From Shimazuella alba (lineage in GTDB: Bacteria > Bacillota > Bacilli > Thermoactinomycetales > Thermoactinomycetaceae): a stretch of DNA of 64,000 bases. The notes below the pieces were generated by a model, which saw only the letters and a program-made list of their open reading frames with translations, was not told the DNA's origin and made no database searches. The DNA lies in assembly GCF_009831235.1 (NCBI RefSeq), contig NZ_WUUL01000007.1:124001-188000 (forward strand), written 5' to 3'. Below are positions 35,623-43,519 of this stretch, piece by piece (the stretch's first letter is position 1; each line of letters opens with the position of its first letter). The position numbers and the translations under genes were made by a program.

Positions 35623-35988
35623 ATGCATGACATTATTTTAATTACAGGAAATGTAAAATTTAACATAACACTCGATCCAACGATTTGGATTTTTGATGAT
35701 CGACGCTTTGAACTTGCCGATCGAATCACGGAAACAGAAGGATTAGCGATCGAAATAGAGCCGTTTATCCTCCATGCTGAACCCGCTGAGAACACAACCA
35801 AAGCAATTTGCCACCTCGAAGATGGGGAAAACATTACCATTTCGCTCGCAACTCTGCTAAGCAGCTATCTTTGTTTTGCGATTGATGGAAAACCGGTAAA
35901 AGATGGAGGACCAGCCTTGCTGTATTTTGCTGATGGATCGAATAAAGAAAATCCGATAAAAGGAATCCAGCAAATAGAATTGGTGTAA
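35623..35988 (+). CDS. Conserved hypothetical protein, beta-rich
   Basis: 121 residues from ATG 35623 after AAGAGGATACCT. MHDIILITGNVKFNITLDPTIWIFDDRRFELADRI opens it. The end (ITISLATLLSSYLCFAIDGKPVKDGGPALLYFADGSNKENPIKGIQQIEL) recalls the end of molybdopterin-oxidoreductase-like folds (LAxxxNGxPLxxxxGGPxRL), but the middle is too short for a cofactor domain. A terminator with CCCC...GGGG arms follows. Function unknown. Confidence 0.75.
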   Translation: MHDIILITGNVKFNITLDPTIWIFDDRRFELADRITETEGLAIEIEPFILHAEPAENTTKAICHLEDGENITISLATLLSSYLCFAIDGKPVKDGGPALLYFADGSNKENPIKGIQQIELV

Positions 35989-36174
35989 CATACTACCAAA
36001 TCCCCGAAGAAGACTGTGTGAACATAGTCATTCTAAGGGGGTTTTATTTCTAAATACAAGATTCACTCAACTATAGCTCACGCATACCACTAATATTCTA
36101 TTATTTCTAATAATTATCTACTTCTATGGGTACCTTTTTGATAAAATGAAGGTAAGTTGCTTGGAAGGTGAAAC

Positions 36175-36444
36175 ATGACCGAACCATGCAAACCGTCCTC
36201 TAATCACCTACAAGAAAGGAAAAGGAAAAAAGAGGACGAAAGTAGGTACCATATAGTTGGTGTTAGTGAAGTGAACGGAGGAAAAGTGGCTGCGAAGTGC
36301 CCTTGGTGTAAAAAGAAACACGATGGCAACTGTCCAGGCGCACAGAAGAAGTCGGACAGAATCCAAGTGGGCAGACCGACTAAGCCCCGCAAGTGCGGTT
36401 GGTGTGGTAAAAAGCACACGGGAAGCTGCCGCGCAAGTTTCTAA
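36175..36444 (+). CDS. Small zinc-knuckle-like orphan protein (cassette-like)
   Basis: 89 residues, start after TTGGAAGGTGAAAC. It has two CxWCxKKHxGxC units: CPWCKKKHDGNC and CGWCGKKHTGSC, with Cys-Cys-His-Cys spacing like a retroviral-type zinc knuckle, embedded in basic sequence. It therefore probably binds zinc and maybe nucleic acid. G+C is higher than in its neighbours; a hairpin follows at 36464-36481. No family name known to me. The stretch to 36690 has no other gene. Confidence 0.65.
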   Translation: MTEPCKPSSNHLQERKRKKEDESRYHIVGVSEVNGGKVAAKCPWCKKKHDGNCPGAQKKSDRIQVGRPTKPRKCGWCGKKHTGSCRASF

Positions 36445-36463
36445 GCCAATTGCAATTCGGTAC

Positions 36464-36481
36464 GCCTTAAGCCAGTAAGGC
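36464..36481 (+). terminator. Short hairpin after the zinc-knuckle gene
   Basis: GCCTTA and TAAGGC arms with a 6-base loop, then TTCTTAC. Weak compared with the other cassette hairpins. Confidence 0.4.
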
Positions 36482-36691
36482 TTCTTACAACTCGTGTACC
36501 TTCTTCCGCTGTTCATCTCTTATTCCCTGCCTGTACAGAGATAAACAAAAGTCGAAGGAACAAGTGTCTCAGACACTCGCAACACAACGATATGTACCTA
36601 CGGAGGCGTTCCTTTTCAACCAGAAAAGGGGCGTGCTAATTTTATAGGGCTCTATTTTGTTTCCTACATAATCGACCAATCAAAAGATATT

Positions 36692-36721
36692 CCCCGTCTA
36701 GGTATATACACCTAGACGGGG
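36692..36721 (-). terminator. Hairpin closing the 36.7-kb orphan gene
   Basis: CCCCGTCTAGG and CCTAGACGGGG, a perfect 11-bp stem with an 8-base loop, 17 bases past the stop, with no U-tract at its base. Confidence 0.65.
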
Positions 36722-36737
36722 AGTGGTCAACAATCCA

Positions 36738-37046
36738 TCACTCGTCCTGAGCGGACCAGTATTGGATTAGCTTACCATTCTTATCAAAAGTCAAGATTTC
36801 ATCCACAGAACCATCCGTATAGACCAGAATGCTATTACCCTTGATCTCGACTTTCTCCACTTCTCCATCAGAACCAAAGGCAGCGAAATAGCAAGATAGG
36901 AAAGTATTTCGCACCTTATTATTGTATCGGACCTCTAGGATGCCGCTCATTCCCTTACACTCACCAGCACCTTCTAGTGGAACAATATAAGCGTTCTTGA
37001 AGTCGGGATTATTCACTGTTTTCGTGTAATTTCCAGGAATGGACAT
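36738..37046 (-). CDS. Small orphan protein (cassette-like)
   Basis: 102 residues from ATG 37046 after TATAGGAGCTTTC; an earlier in-frame start has no site. The product (MSIPGNYTKTVNNPDFKNAY...) is probably all-beta, with repeated strands (SGILEVRYNNKVRNTFLSCYFAAFG, EVEKVEIKGNSILVYTDGSVDEILTFDKNGKLIQYW). Codon use is richer in G+C than the XRE gene next to it. No family recognised. Confidence 0.6.
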   Translation of the reverse strand: MSIPGNYTKTVNNPDFKNAYIVPLEGAGECKGMSGILEVRYNNKVRNTFLSCYFAAFGSDGEVEKVEIKGNSILVYTDGSVDEILTFDKNGKLIQYWSAQDE

Positions 37047-37284
37047 GAAAGCTCCTATATGTGTGGTATCTGGACACATTTATTATATCGCCATCTGAAC
37101 AAAAGTGCACTGAATGTTTGTTCATGCATGAAAAGCACATATTTAGATTCTCTTAAATTTGGAAACACCAGACATTGATAAACTGGTGTTTGATAAATAT
37201 ATCCCATGATCTCGCAGTCTTATCATTGCCCTTATTGAAAATTTGTTTTCCTTTCCTTGTTACATACTTCTATTTGGTTTAATC

Positions 37285-37500
37285 TTAAGTTTCATCGTCA
37301 TTTCGGTATTCCAAAATATCCCCTGGCTGACATTCCAAAGCCTTACAGATCGCCTCTAAAGTTGTTAATCGAATCGCTTTTGCTTTCCCATTTTTCAAGA
37401 TAGAAAGGTTAGCCATTGTGATTCCAACTCGCTCCGCAAGTTCTGTCACACTCATTTTCCTTTTCGCCAGCATCACGTCTATGTTGATGATAATCGCCAT
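37285..37500 (-). CDS. XRE-family regulator, YozG/HTH_26 type
   Basis: 71 residues from ATG 37500 after GAGGTGAATAAG. IINIDVMLAKRKMSVTELAERVGITMANLSILKNGKAKAIRLTTLEAICKALECQPGDILEY is the standard short regulator that pairs with DUF2975 membrane proteins. The pair is an operon (15 bp apart). Target and signal unknown. Confidence 0.92.
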   Translation of the reverse strand: MAIIINIDVMLAKRKMSVTELAERVGITMANLSILKNGKAKAIRLTTLEAICKALECQPGDILEYRNDDET

Positions 37501-37515
37501 CTTATTCACCTCAGA

Positions 37516-37998
37516 TCAGACTACTAAATCATTTTCCGCTTTTATCGCTATGGCATCTTGCAGAAGTCGTTGAAGAACAGCAGCAAAGACAGCAACAACC
37601 ATGGAAACAAAAATAAAAACCATTCCGATTACGATGATACCTGGAGCGTCGTCTTTCTCTGCTATAAGATAGAATAGGGGCATACCTAAGACATATAAAA
37701 TACTGACTGCGATTGCACATTGTTTTATCTTCTGTATAGCTCTTACCGATAATTCCGAAAAAGCTTTGTTCTTGTCAATGTAGTTTAAAAGTTTAAAAGC
37801 TTGATACAAAGCAATGTAAAAAGGTATCGCTGTTGCATACAAATCGATAAAAACGAGATATTTCAAATAAGAAATATCTGGATACAATTCCGCTGCAAAC
37901 CCTGCTATCTCAGGAACCAAAAAGATGCACAAAGCAAGGACTGGAATTCCAATGAGAATAACAGCTATCTTTAAAAAGAGGGTTGTACCTTGTTTCAT
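37516..37998 (-). CDS. DUF2975-type membrane protein
   Basis: 160 residues from ATG 37998 (MKQGTTLFLK...). Four hydrophobic segments, and the LNYIDKNKAFSELSVRAIQKIKQCAIAVSILY motif between TM2 and TM3 is typical of DUF2975 proteins, always followed by a YozG-like regulator as here. Presumed to sense something at the membrane or to act as the regulator's partner. Confidence 0.85.
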   Translation of the reverse strand: MKQGTTLFLKIAVILIGIPVLALCIFLVPEIAGFAAELYPDISYLKYLVFIDLYATAIPFYIALYQAFKLLNYIDKNKAFSELSVRAIQKIKQCAIAVSILYVLGMPLFYLIAEKDDAPGIIVIGMVFIFVSMVVAVFAAVLQRLLQDAIAIKAENDLVV

Positions 37999-38120
37999 AA
38001 AAAAGCACCTCACGTATTAATGGTTGATTTGACTTTACCATATTATTTATCGCTTAACAATAAATAAATATCGCATAAGGATTTATTTTTGTTGTTGTGC
38101 AAGTAAACTGTTTTGTTTTA

Positions 38121-38158
38121 GAAAGAATAAAAGCATTTCTCATGATGAGAAATGCTTG
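38121..38158. repeat. Perfect inverted repeat
   Basis: AAGCATTTCTCATGATGAGAAATGCTT is a near-complete palindrome with no loop to speak of. It lies upstream of the DUF2975 gene, so it may be a terminator, an operator or a cruciform site; it lacks a T-run. Confidence 0.5.
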
Positions 38159-38319
38159 GTACAACTTAAAACTATTTCATTTATGATTATTTTTCCACTA
38201 GTGATGAGAGTGAGAAATTATAATTTAGTTTGTCAATCAGAAAAATCCATTGCAAATCATCTCCAAATATCCTTATAAGTAAATATATAGAGAATCTCTT
38301 ATGTTTCTTTAGATCTAAC

Positions 38320-38348
38320 AGACACCAATCCTTGTAGAACTGGTGTCT
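38320..38348 (-). terminator. Terminator-like hairpin behind the 17-residue peptide ORF
   Basis: AGACACCA and TGGTGTCT arms. A close relative (AAACACCAG...CTGGTGTTT) stands at about 37164-37192, so the unit has been copied. Confidence 0.6.
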
Positions 38349-38363
38349 ATTCAATAATTTTTA

Positions 38364-38417
38364 CTATCTTGCAGCCTCATTACCCATAAAGAAAATAACA
38401 AGATTAGAGTATTTCAT
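38364..38417 (-). CDS. Candidate 17-residue signalling peptide (MKYSNLVIFFMGNEAAR)
   Basis: ATG four bases after GATGGAGG, a strong site. The peptide has a hydrophobic first part and a polar end, like the short hydrophobic peptides (SHP) that pair with Rgg regulators. It lies about 110 bp behind the HTH-TPR gene on the same strand and is followed by a hairpin. All three facts support a small gene, but none proves it. Confidence 0.4.
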   Translation of the reverse strand: MKYSNLVIFFMGNEAAR

Positions 38418-38476
38418 TAGTCCTCCATCTTGGAAGATCAATTTTAGTTGTACAAGTATCTTTAGGTCAATAGTAT

Positions 38477-38539
38477 CTATGATTTTGCAGTTTCATCATC
38501 ATCAATTATATAGGTATTGGGAATATTAAAAAATATCAT
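38477..38539 (-). CDS. Candidate 20-residue peptide overlapping the TPR gene end
   Basis: MIFFNIPNTYIIDDDETAKS. Its ATG overlaps the last codons of the HTH-TPR gene and stands nine bases behind GGAGG, which is read within the regulator's LEADLY codons. Overlapping regulator-peptide gene pairs are known for rap-phr and similar systems. The product lacks a clear secretion signal. Confidence 0.35.
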   Translation of the reverse strand: MIFFNIPNTYIIDDDETAKS

Positions 38540-39866
38540 ATAAATCCGCCTCCAATCTCCATCCCAATTTCCTTTGCAGAAAATAAAACTCCTCTGCCCA
38601 TTGAGAAAATTCTTTTCTATGATCCATTTTATCAAAGCACCCAATTAATTCATACACAGCAGTACACTTTTGTTTAAAATAATCATGCTTATCGCATAGC
38701 TGGACTGCTTCTTTAAAATATATGATCGCTTTATCATATTGTTTCTGTTTTTTTATACAAACCCCAGATATGATCAAGATTTTTACTAGTCGAAAATCAT
38801 CTTTTATCTTCCGTCCAACGGAAAGAGCATTTTTCATACAATCTTGGGCTTTTGCCCATTTGTTTTGCATGGTGTACAAACTCGTCAGATAAGTGTAAGT
38901 ATCAGCATGTCTTCGTGGTGATTTCTGTTCTGCATCCATATCTAAAGCGAGATAGAAATATTCAAGTGCTTGTTCATACATTCCTTGTTTGAGATAGATA
39001 CTTCCTAAGATGTTTAAAAAATCGAGTAACAAACTTTTTTGTGATAGATTACATTGAGTGATTTCTATGCTGTCTGCGCAACATCGCTCTGCTTCGTCGA
39101 GTTCATTATTTTTCATCAAAAGGATACAGTGCAATTTATGTAAAAGCAATTTTACCCGCATTCTTTGAATTTGATGAATCGACGACCAAATTCGTTTTAA
39201 AAGTAAATATGATTCTTTTATAAATCCAGATCTATATAAGTAAAAAATATGATTACAGATTAAAGCATATTTAATTTCATTTTGCTCCTCTGCTTTAAAT
39301 TGCTTTAACCCTTTCTCTACATGATAAATAGCTTCCTGTAAATTATTTTTCCGATAACAACAAGTACTTAATTCATTATGACACTTTGCAATTAGATGTT
39401 GTTTGGCTGTTAAAATTTGTTTCTTACAAAGTTCAATGGTCTTATCCCAAAGCTTTTTAGCTCTTTCTATATCATTATAAGCAAACGCTTGTAATCCTTT
39501 TAGATAATTGGCATAGGGATATAAGGCATGGTATTCACTAGGCATGTACCTGTTAAGTAATACTTTTGTCTGTGCTAAATCCTTATCATCCAACATACTC
39601 TCCACACATTCCAATTTCCTTCGCAATATCTCCATCTCCAACGATTCCCGTCGCTTTAACTCCTCTACTCCCTCCCGATCATATCCAAGCATCTCAAACA
39701 AATAATAGACCTTACTCTCCGAAGGGTTACCCTCCATATTCTCGATATTGGAAATCGTCCCCACAGAAATATTCTCGTCTTTCAAGTTCTCCAAAGTAAG
39801 CCCTTGATCCAATCTGATCTTTCTTGCTAGGTATGCAAGCAGCAGTAAATCGTTTTGAACATTCAT
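38526..39866 (-). CDS. HTH-TPR transcriptional regulator, PlcR/NprR/Rgg-like
   Basis: 446 residues from ATG 39866 after GGGTGAGAGAACAA; a partial duplicate at 41 kb begins at the same codon (MNIQ), which supports the start. Residues 1-60 are an XRE-type HTH (LARKIRLDQGLTLENLKDENISVGTISNIENMEGNPSESKVYYLFEMLGY). The rest is helical repeats of TPR type (NYLKGLQAFAYNDIERAKKLWDKTIELC, AIYHVEKGLKQF, YLKQGMYEQALEYFYLALDMD, DKAIIYFKEAVQLC). Family members are switched by small peptides taken up from outside. Two tiny ORFs with good sites follow. Targets may include the adjacent hydrolase or the 41.4-kb operon. Confidence 0.88.
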   Translation of the reverse strand: MNVQNDLLLLAYLARKIRLDQGLTLENLKDENISVGTISNIENMEGNPSESKVYYLFEMLGYDREGVEELKRRESLEMEILRRKLECVESMLDDKDLAQTKVLLNRYMPSEYHALYPYANYLKGLQAFAYNDIERAKKLWDKTIELCKKQILTAKQHLIAKCHNELSTCCYRKNNLQEAIYHVEKGLKQFKAEEQNEIKYALICNHIFYLYRSGFIKESYLLLKRIWSSIHQIQRMRVKLLLHKLHCILLMKNNELDEAERCCADSIEITQCNLSQKSLLLDFLNILGSIYLKQGMYEQALEYFYLALDMDAEQKSPRRHADTYTYLTSLYTMQNKWAKAQDCMKNALSVGRKIKDDFRLVKILIISGVCIKKQKQYDKAIIYFKEAVQLCDKHDYFKQKCTAVYELIGCFDKMDHRKEFSQWAEEFYFLQRKLGWRLEADLYDIF

Positions 39867-40127
39867 TTGTTCTCTCACCCTAACCATATTCCATAAATTT
39901 ATTCCATATTATGATTGATTGGTCATATAATGGCAAATATTCATTTTTCATTTGAGATGATAAAAAGAATTGAGGAATACTTTTTTAGATCTCTGTTGAG
40001 GTGGAATTTATCAGAAATATTCAAACGGCTTGAGAGATGAGACTGAAAATTTGGTTATAGAAGGGTTAGAAGGGATCCTTTGTCAGATATTTTGCGAATG
40101 AAAGCTATTTTCTAATAGGCTCATCTG

Positions 40128-40910
40128 TCATTGGGACTGTAACCAATCAGCTAAGCTTTTGTAGAAATCTCTTGGATTATCCATCATCATGAAATGACCT
40201 GCTTCTGGAATGCTGTACTTTTTTATTTTTTGTAGAGGGCTGTCCAAATAAGAGCACTCTGTTTTTTCCCCCTGCACGTAGGTTTTACGGGTAATCGATT
40301 GGAACAGTTTTAACAACTCCCCGCTGTCCGACCAGTGCACCAACGAACGAGCACTCTGATAAAAGGCTTTTGGGTCACTTTGCTGACACCATACAGCCCA
40401 AGTGAGCAAGTCGGGTTTCTTTGAGGTTTTCAGTTTATGCACAAATTCATCAAAGCCGCTTTCGATGAAGCTTTGTTCTGTTTGTTCTGCTACTTGTCTA
40501 CTAACTAAACCAGCGTCTTGTGAAACCAAATTTCCTTCTACATTAAAAAAAGAACAGAGTTGTGGCAGATGTTGTGCAGCTAAGAGACCTATGGCACCTC
40601 CCATGCTGTGAGCCACTACATGCAGTCGTTTTGCGTTGATGTTCCTTACTACTTGGATCAATATATCAGCTTGTGCTTGTAGGTCATAGGAGAATTGATG
40701 AGATTGATCTGAGTCACCAAAACCGATGAAGTCAAACGTACATATTGAGAAATCATGCAACTCAGGGGCTTCAAAGGCTTTAGTGAACGATTCTTGGGAA
40801 CATCCCAATCCATGTACAAATAAAATCAATTCATCTGAAGTTCTCCGCTGTCTTGTTGCTACTGTTAACTCATCCCCAGCGTAATCTAAACAAATAGGAA
40901 TATGCTCCAT
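40128..40910 (-). CDS. Alpha/beta-fold hydrolase
   Basis: 260 residues. ELILFVHGLGCSQESF holds the oxyanion HG, VVAHSMGGAIGLLAAQ the nucleophile elbow (Ser in HSMGG), and PEAGHFMMMDNPRDFYKSLADWL the catalytic His. Likely an esterase or lyase-type enzyme; substrate unknown. It stands between the HTH-TPR regulator and a duplicated fragment of that regulator's 5' end, so it may have been inserted or may have moved with it. Confidence 0.85.
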   Translation of the reverse strand: MEHIPICLDYAGDELTVATRQRRTSDELILFVHGLGCSQESFTKAFEAPELHDFSICTFDFIGFGDSDQSHQFSYDLQAQADILIQVVRNINAKRLHVVAHSMGGAIGLLAAQHLPQLCSFFNVEGNLVSQDAGLVSRQVAEQTEQSFIESGFDEFVHKLKTSKKPDLLTWAVWCQQSDPKAFYQSARSLVHWSDSGELLKLFQSITRKTYVQGEKTECSYLDSPLQKIKKYSIPEAGHFMMMDNPRDFYKSLADWLQSQ

Positions 40911-40981
40911 TTTTATTCTCCTTTACGAATAGATCTTATGGCTCCATTTTATCAATGAATGAAGTCAGATTATAGAGAATA

Positions 40982-41052
40982 ATCCTGATCCAATCCGATC
41001 TTTCTAGCTAGATAAGTAAGTAGTGGTAGATCGTTTTTGAATGTTCATTCGT
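40982..41052 (-). pseudogene. Duplicated 5' fragment of the HTH-TPR regulator
   Basis: On the minus strand, ATG then NIQ, then after a one-base shift in an A-run NDLPLLTYLARKIGLDQDY, against MNVQNDLLLLAYLARKIRLDQGL in the intact gene. The shared identity extends upstream into the promoter region, including GCAAATATTCATTTTTCAT (41071-41090 and about 39930-39950). Only the first 20 codons remain. Confidence 0.65.
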
Positions 41053-41372
41053 TTTTTTCTGTTATTTAATAGCAAATATTCATTTTTCATTGAATGGCAT
41101 GAAGAATAGTGAAAAGCATTTTGGTTAAACGGCTTATTTATTTGTTTTTGGCTTTTTATCATCAGAGATATTCAGTAATTTTACTAGAAAGGATTGAAAA
41201 ATTGATTATTGATGGAAAATTATACATTTAGATATAATCTAGGTAGATAAATCGATAAGAGTGAAAGCAGGTATCTTTCTAGTTAAGATGGAAACCTCTT
41301 GATCTCATTAACTGTATATTTAGTCTTTTTGATTCATGATTATGAAAATCAAAAAGGGAGGTATCCAAACAA

Positions 41373-41676
41373 ATGACCAACCATCCCCTCTTCTTACAAC
41401 AAATTGACCCTAGATTGGATCATGGAAAACAAAACGATTCCGCTTGAAGTAACAAACTCACTCCAAGTGATAGCAGATAAATATCAGTACTCCGCTGATC
41501 AAATGCATCAACATAAGGTACAAGTGGTTGATGAGCTACACCAGACAGAAAAAGGGTATATCACTACCTTTTTGTTCCCAAATGGATTAGATGATAATGA
41601 ACGATGGTTGCACGCACTCGTTCGAATGGAAATACGACGATTGCATCAAATTTGTAATTCTAGAAAAAAAGGGTGA
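41373..41676 (+). pseudogene. Small conserved protein, probable one-base frameshift near its start
   Basis: AAGGGAGGTATCCAAACAA is a strong site for ATG 41373, which reads MTNHPLFLQQI and then DPRLDHGKQNDSA to a stop. One base on, the frame is open as TLDWIMENKTIPLEVTNSLQVIADKY...ICNSRKKG to 41676, without a good site of its own. Removing one base at about 41406 gives a single protein of about 101 residues. The C-terminal half is helical (QMHQHKVQVVDELHQTEKGYITTFLFPNGLDDNERWLHALVRMEIRRLHQ). Alternatively the 24-residue first ORF is a true small peptide gene. Five bases separate it from the next gene. Confidence 0.55.
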
Positions 41677-41681
41677 GGAAA

Positions 41682-42008
41682 ATGGCTTTGCAATTACAGG
41701 TAGAAGGCTGTCAAGAGAAGGTGAAAGCATTTGATGAGTCTTTGAGGGCAATATCTCAGTGGCGTTTTTATAATCGATTGCTGACTTCGATTGGAGAAAA
41801 TGAACTTAGAATGGATTATTTGTTGGATGAAAAGCTTTATGAAAAACCTTCTTTACCAACGAGAAAGGTAAGCAAGCTGTTTATCACAGGTGAGCATGGG
41901 GAGCAGATTGAAATTGTTCTGCTCGATGCTCATGTAGTGGATATGGGCAACGCTACCTATGTACACGGTAAGAGCTATGATATTTTTGCTTGTTGTAACA
42001 AGCCATGA
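41682..42008 (+). CDS. Small conserved protein, paralogue of the radical SAM operon's first gene
   Basis: 108 residues from ATG 41682 after GGGTGAGGAAA. The N-terminal half is helical (QEKVKAFDESLRAISQWRFYNRLL); the C-terminal half has LFITGEHGEQIEIVLLDAHVVDMGNATYVHGKSYDIFACCNKP. The core LLDAxVVDMGxxTYxHGKxYDIFA is shared with 15668-15955. It ends in CCN, unlike the paralogue. No radical SAM gene is next to this copy. Function unknown. The 42009-42286 stretch after it holds no other gene I support. Confidence 0.7.
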   Translation: MALQLQVEGCQEKVKAFDESLRAISQWRFYNRLLTSIGENELRMDYLLDEKLYEKPSLPTRKVSKLFITGEHGEQIEIVLLDAHVVDMGNATYVHGKSYDIFACCNKP

Positions 42009-42286
42009 GAATGAAATACGAAAAAGCTACTTTAAGAAACCTATCTTTTTTTATTTGATCGAACAATAACTAAGCAGTTGTTGTATGGGGGAACAGTCAA
42101 ATGATAGCTACAAGCTCTTTCTTACACCGTGCTTAATAACAAGCTCTTCTGATAGTTTCTTGCATATATGGTGTAAACAAAAAAGCAGCCCTTCCTTTGA
42201 TTTTAAATATGGAATTGTTATATTCCTCTGAAATATATGTATGCTATACTCGATACAAGCGCACACTTGACTGTTCGGAGGCTCAC

Positions 42287-42769
42287 ATGCTCACCCCTTA
42301 TCGCCCCTTCTCCTGGGCCAACCCCTTCTTCGATGCCACCATCAACAACGTAGCCCACTACTACGGTATCACACGTGAGTGGCACTCCTTCGCCCCTCCC
42401 GTTCGTAACAGTAATCTGGCGAAGCAGCTGATCAAAAAAATGATCCCGATCAAGTGGGATGACCAGAAGTCGGAGCTGCACGGAGAGCGTCGGTTCTACA
42501 CTCGTCTTCAGTTGCTGCTCAAGACCATGAACACTGACCGTGTTGATGCGATTCGGCTGATGCTGCAGGCGGTCCGCCATCACTTCGATGCAGACAAGAT
42601 CCTCGCTGACACGCTGGAATGCCGATGCCGGGAGAAGTCCAACGAGAACGTCGACGAGGCGGAACTGGCAGCTGCCATCTGGGAGGAGCTCGCCACTTCT
42701 CCGGAGCGAGTGCGGCTGCTGGATGAAGCGGATAAGCTTCAGCAGCAGGTGGAGCTGCTTCTCGACTGA
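42287..42769 (+). CDS. Orphan protein, strongly G+C-rich (cassette-like)
   Basis: 160 residues from ATG 42287 after TCGGAGGCTCAC; the frame is open 30 codons more upstream in AT-rich, promoter-like DNA (TATACT at about 42244). All-helical pattern: KQLIKKMIPIKWDDQKSELHGERRFYTRLQLLLKTMNTDRVDAIRLMLQAVRHHFDADKILADTLECRCREKSNENVDEAELAAAIWEELATSPERVRLLDEADKLQQQVELLLD. CRC near residue 119 is the only cysteine pair. G+C well above 50 percent by eye, against AT-rich flanks. No family recognised. Confidence 0.7.
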   Translation: MLTPYRPFSWANPFFDATINNVAHYYGITREWHSFAPPVRNSNLAKQLIKKMIPIKWDDQKSELHGERRFYTRLQLLLKTMNTDRVDAIRLMLQAVRHHFDADKILADTLECRCREKSNENVDEAELAAAIWEELATSPERVRLLDEADKLQQQVELLLD

Positions 42770-42787
42770 ACCAAGTGTTCAGCAAAC

Positions 42788-42820
42788 GGGACGATTTACT
42801 TCTAGGAGTTAGGTCGTCCC
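42788..42820 (+). terminator. Hairpin closing the 42.3-kb orphan gene
   Basis: GGGACGA and TCGTCCC arms with a 19-base loop; no U-tract. Confidence 0.5.
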
Positions 42821-42960
42821 ACCACTTATCATCAAATCTTTCTTCTATACCTGCATTCATGGTTATCCTTTATTCTCGTTGCATCCACCAAACTTTCAGT
42901 GCGACATGGGGGCGGTTCTTGTGTTGCATACTTGAGCATATAAAAATGAATTTACAAAGA

Positions 42961-42992
42961 AAAAGTACTTGATCATAAAATCGAGTACTTTT
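42961..42992 (-). terminator. Terminator of the HigA-like gene
   Basis: AAAGTACTCGA...TCAAGTACTTTTT on the minus strand, directly behind the stop at 42994. Confidence 0.7.
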
Positions 42993-42993
42993 G

Positions 42994-43297
42994 TTATGTG
43001 GGCAATAAATCATGCTCGTTTTTCTTTTTAAAAATCACTTCCACCTCAACACCTAAGGCATCTGCATGCTTGATGAGAGAAGAAAGGGTGAGACTACTTT
43101 CTGCATTTTCAACTCTAGAAATAGCACTTTGTCTTGTGTTCCATTTTTTAGCCAATTCTGATTGGGGCATTTTGCTTCTTTCTTAGCTTAATAAGATCAA
43201 GAGCAATCTTTTCTTCCAATTTGGCTTTTTTGTATAGCTCCTCAAATTCTGGATTAGCTACTATCTGTTCGCTAATAAATGTTTTAATGAAACTCAT
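42994..43297 (-). pseudogene. XRE/HigA-type antitoxin, frameshifted
   Basis: ATG 43297 after CGGAGGAAGTGACGAC reads MSFIKTFISEQIVANPEFEELYKKAKLEEKIALDLIKLRKK. One extra A in a short A-run at about 43170 then breaks the frame; the next frame continues as MPQSELAKKWNTRQSAISRVENAESSLTLSSLIKHADALGVEVEVIFKKK to TAA. This is the pattern of HigA-like antitoxins. No HigB toxin frame is visible upstream (43298-43474), so this is probably a decayed remnant. Confidence 0.7.
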
Positions 43298-43474
43298 GTC
43301 GTCACTTCCTCCGATCGATTAAGAAAATCTTTTAGATACCTTATCGCCTTTTCATTTCACGGCGTGGGGTCTGTTGGGATTTCTTCGTAAACCCATTAGT
43401 GAGAACAATCTTTATACCACCCAAAGAAAAAGGTAATACACGGAAAATATTACTCTTCCATGGTAAGTTTCCTC

Positions 43475-43518
43475 AAAAAAGCGATCGTCACCATAATGGT
43501 AACGATCGCTGCTTTTTT
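43475..43518 (-). terminator. Terminator of the M29 aminopeptidase gene
   Basis: AGCGATCGTTACCATTATGG with its complement gives a long stem, T6 on the minus strand. Confidence 0.85.
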
Positions 43519-43519
43519 T

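Noticed and set aside
36738-38460. Three short stretches reading NDDET / GNEAAR / GNDKTARS as repeated peptide genes
   Set aside because: Only one has a binding site and terminator (38364-38417). The others match poorly and one is simply the C-terminus of the XRE gene.
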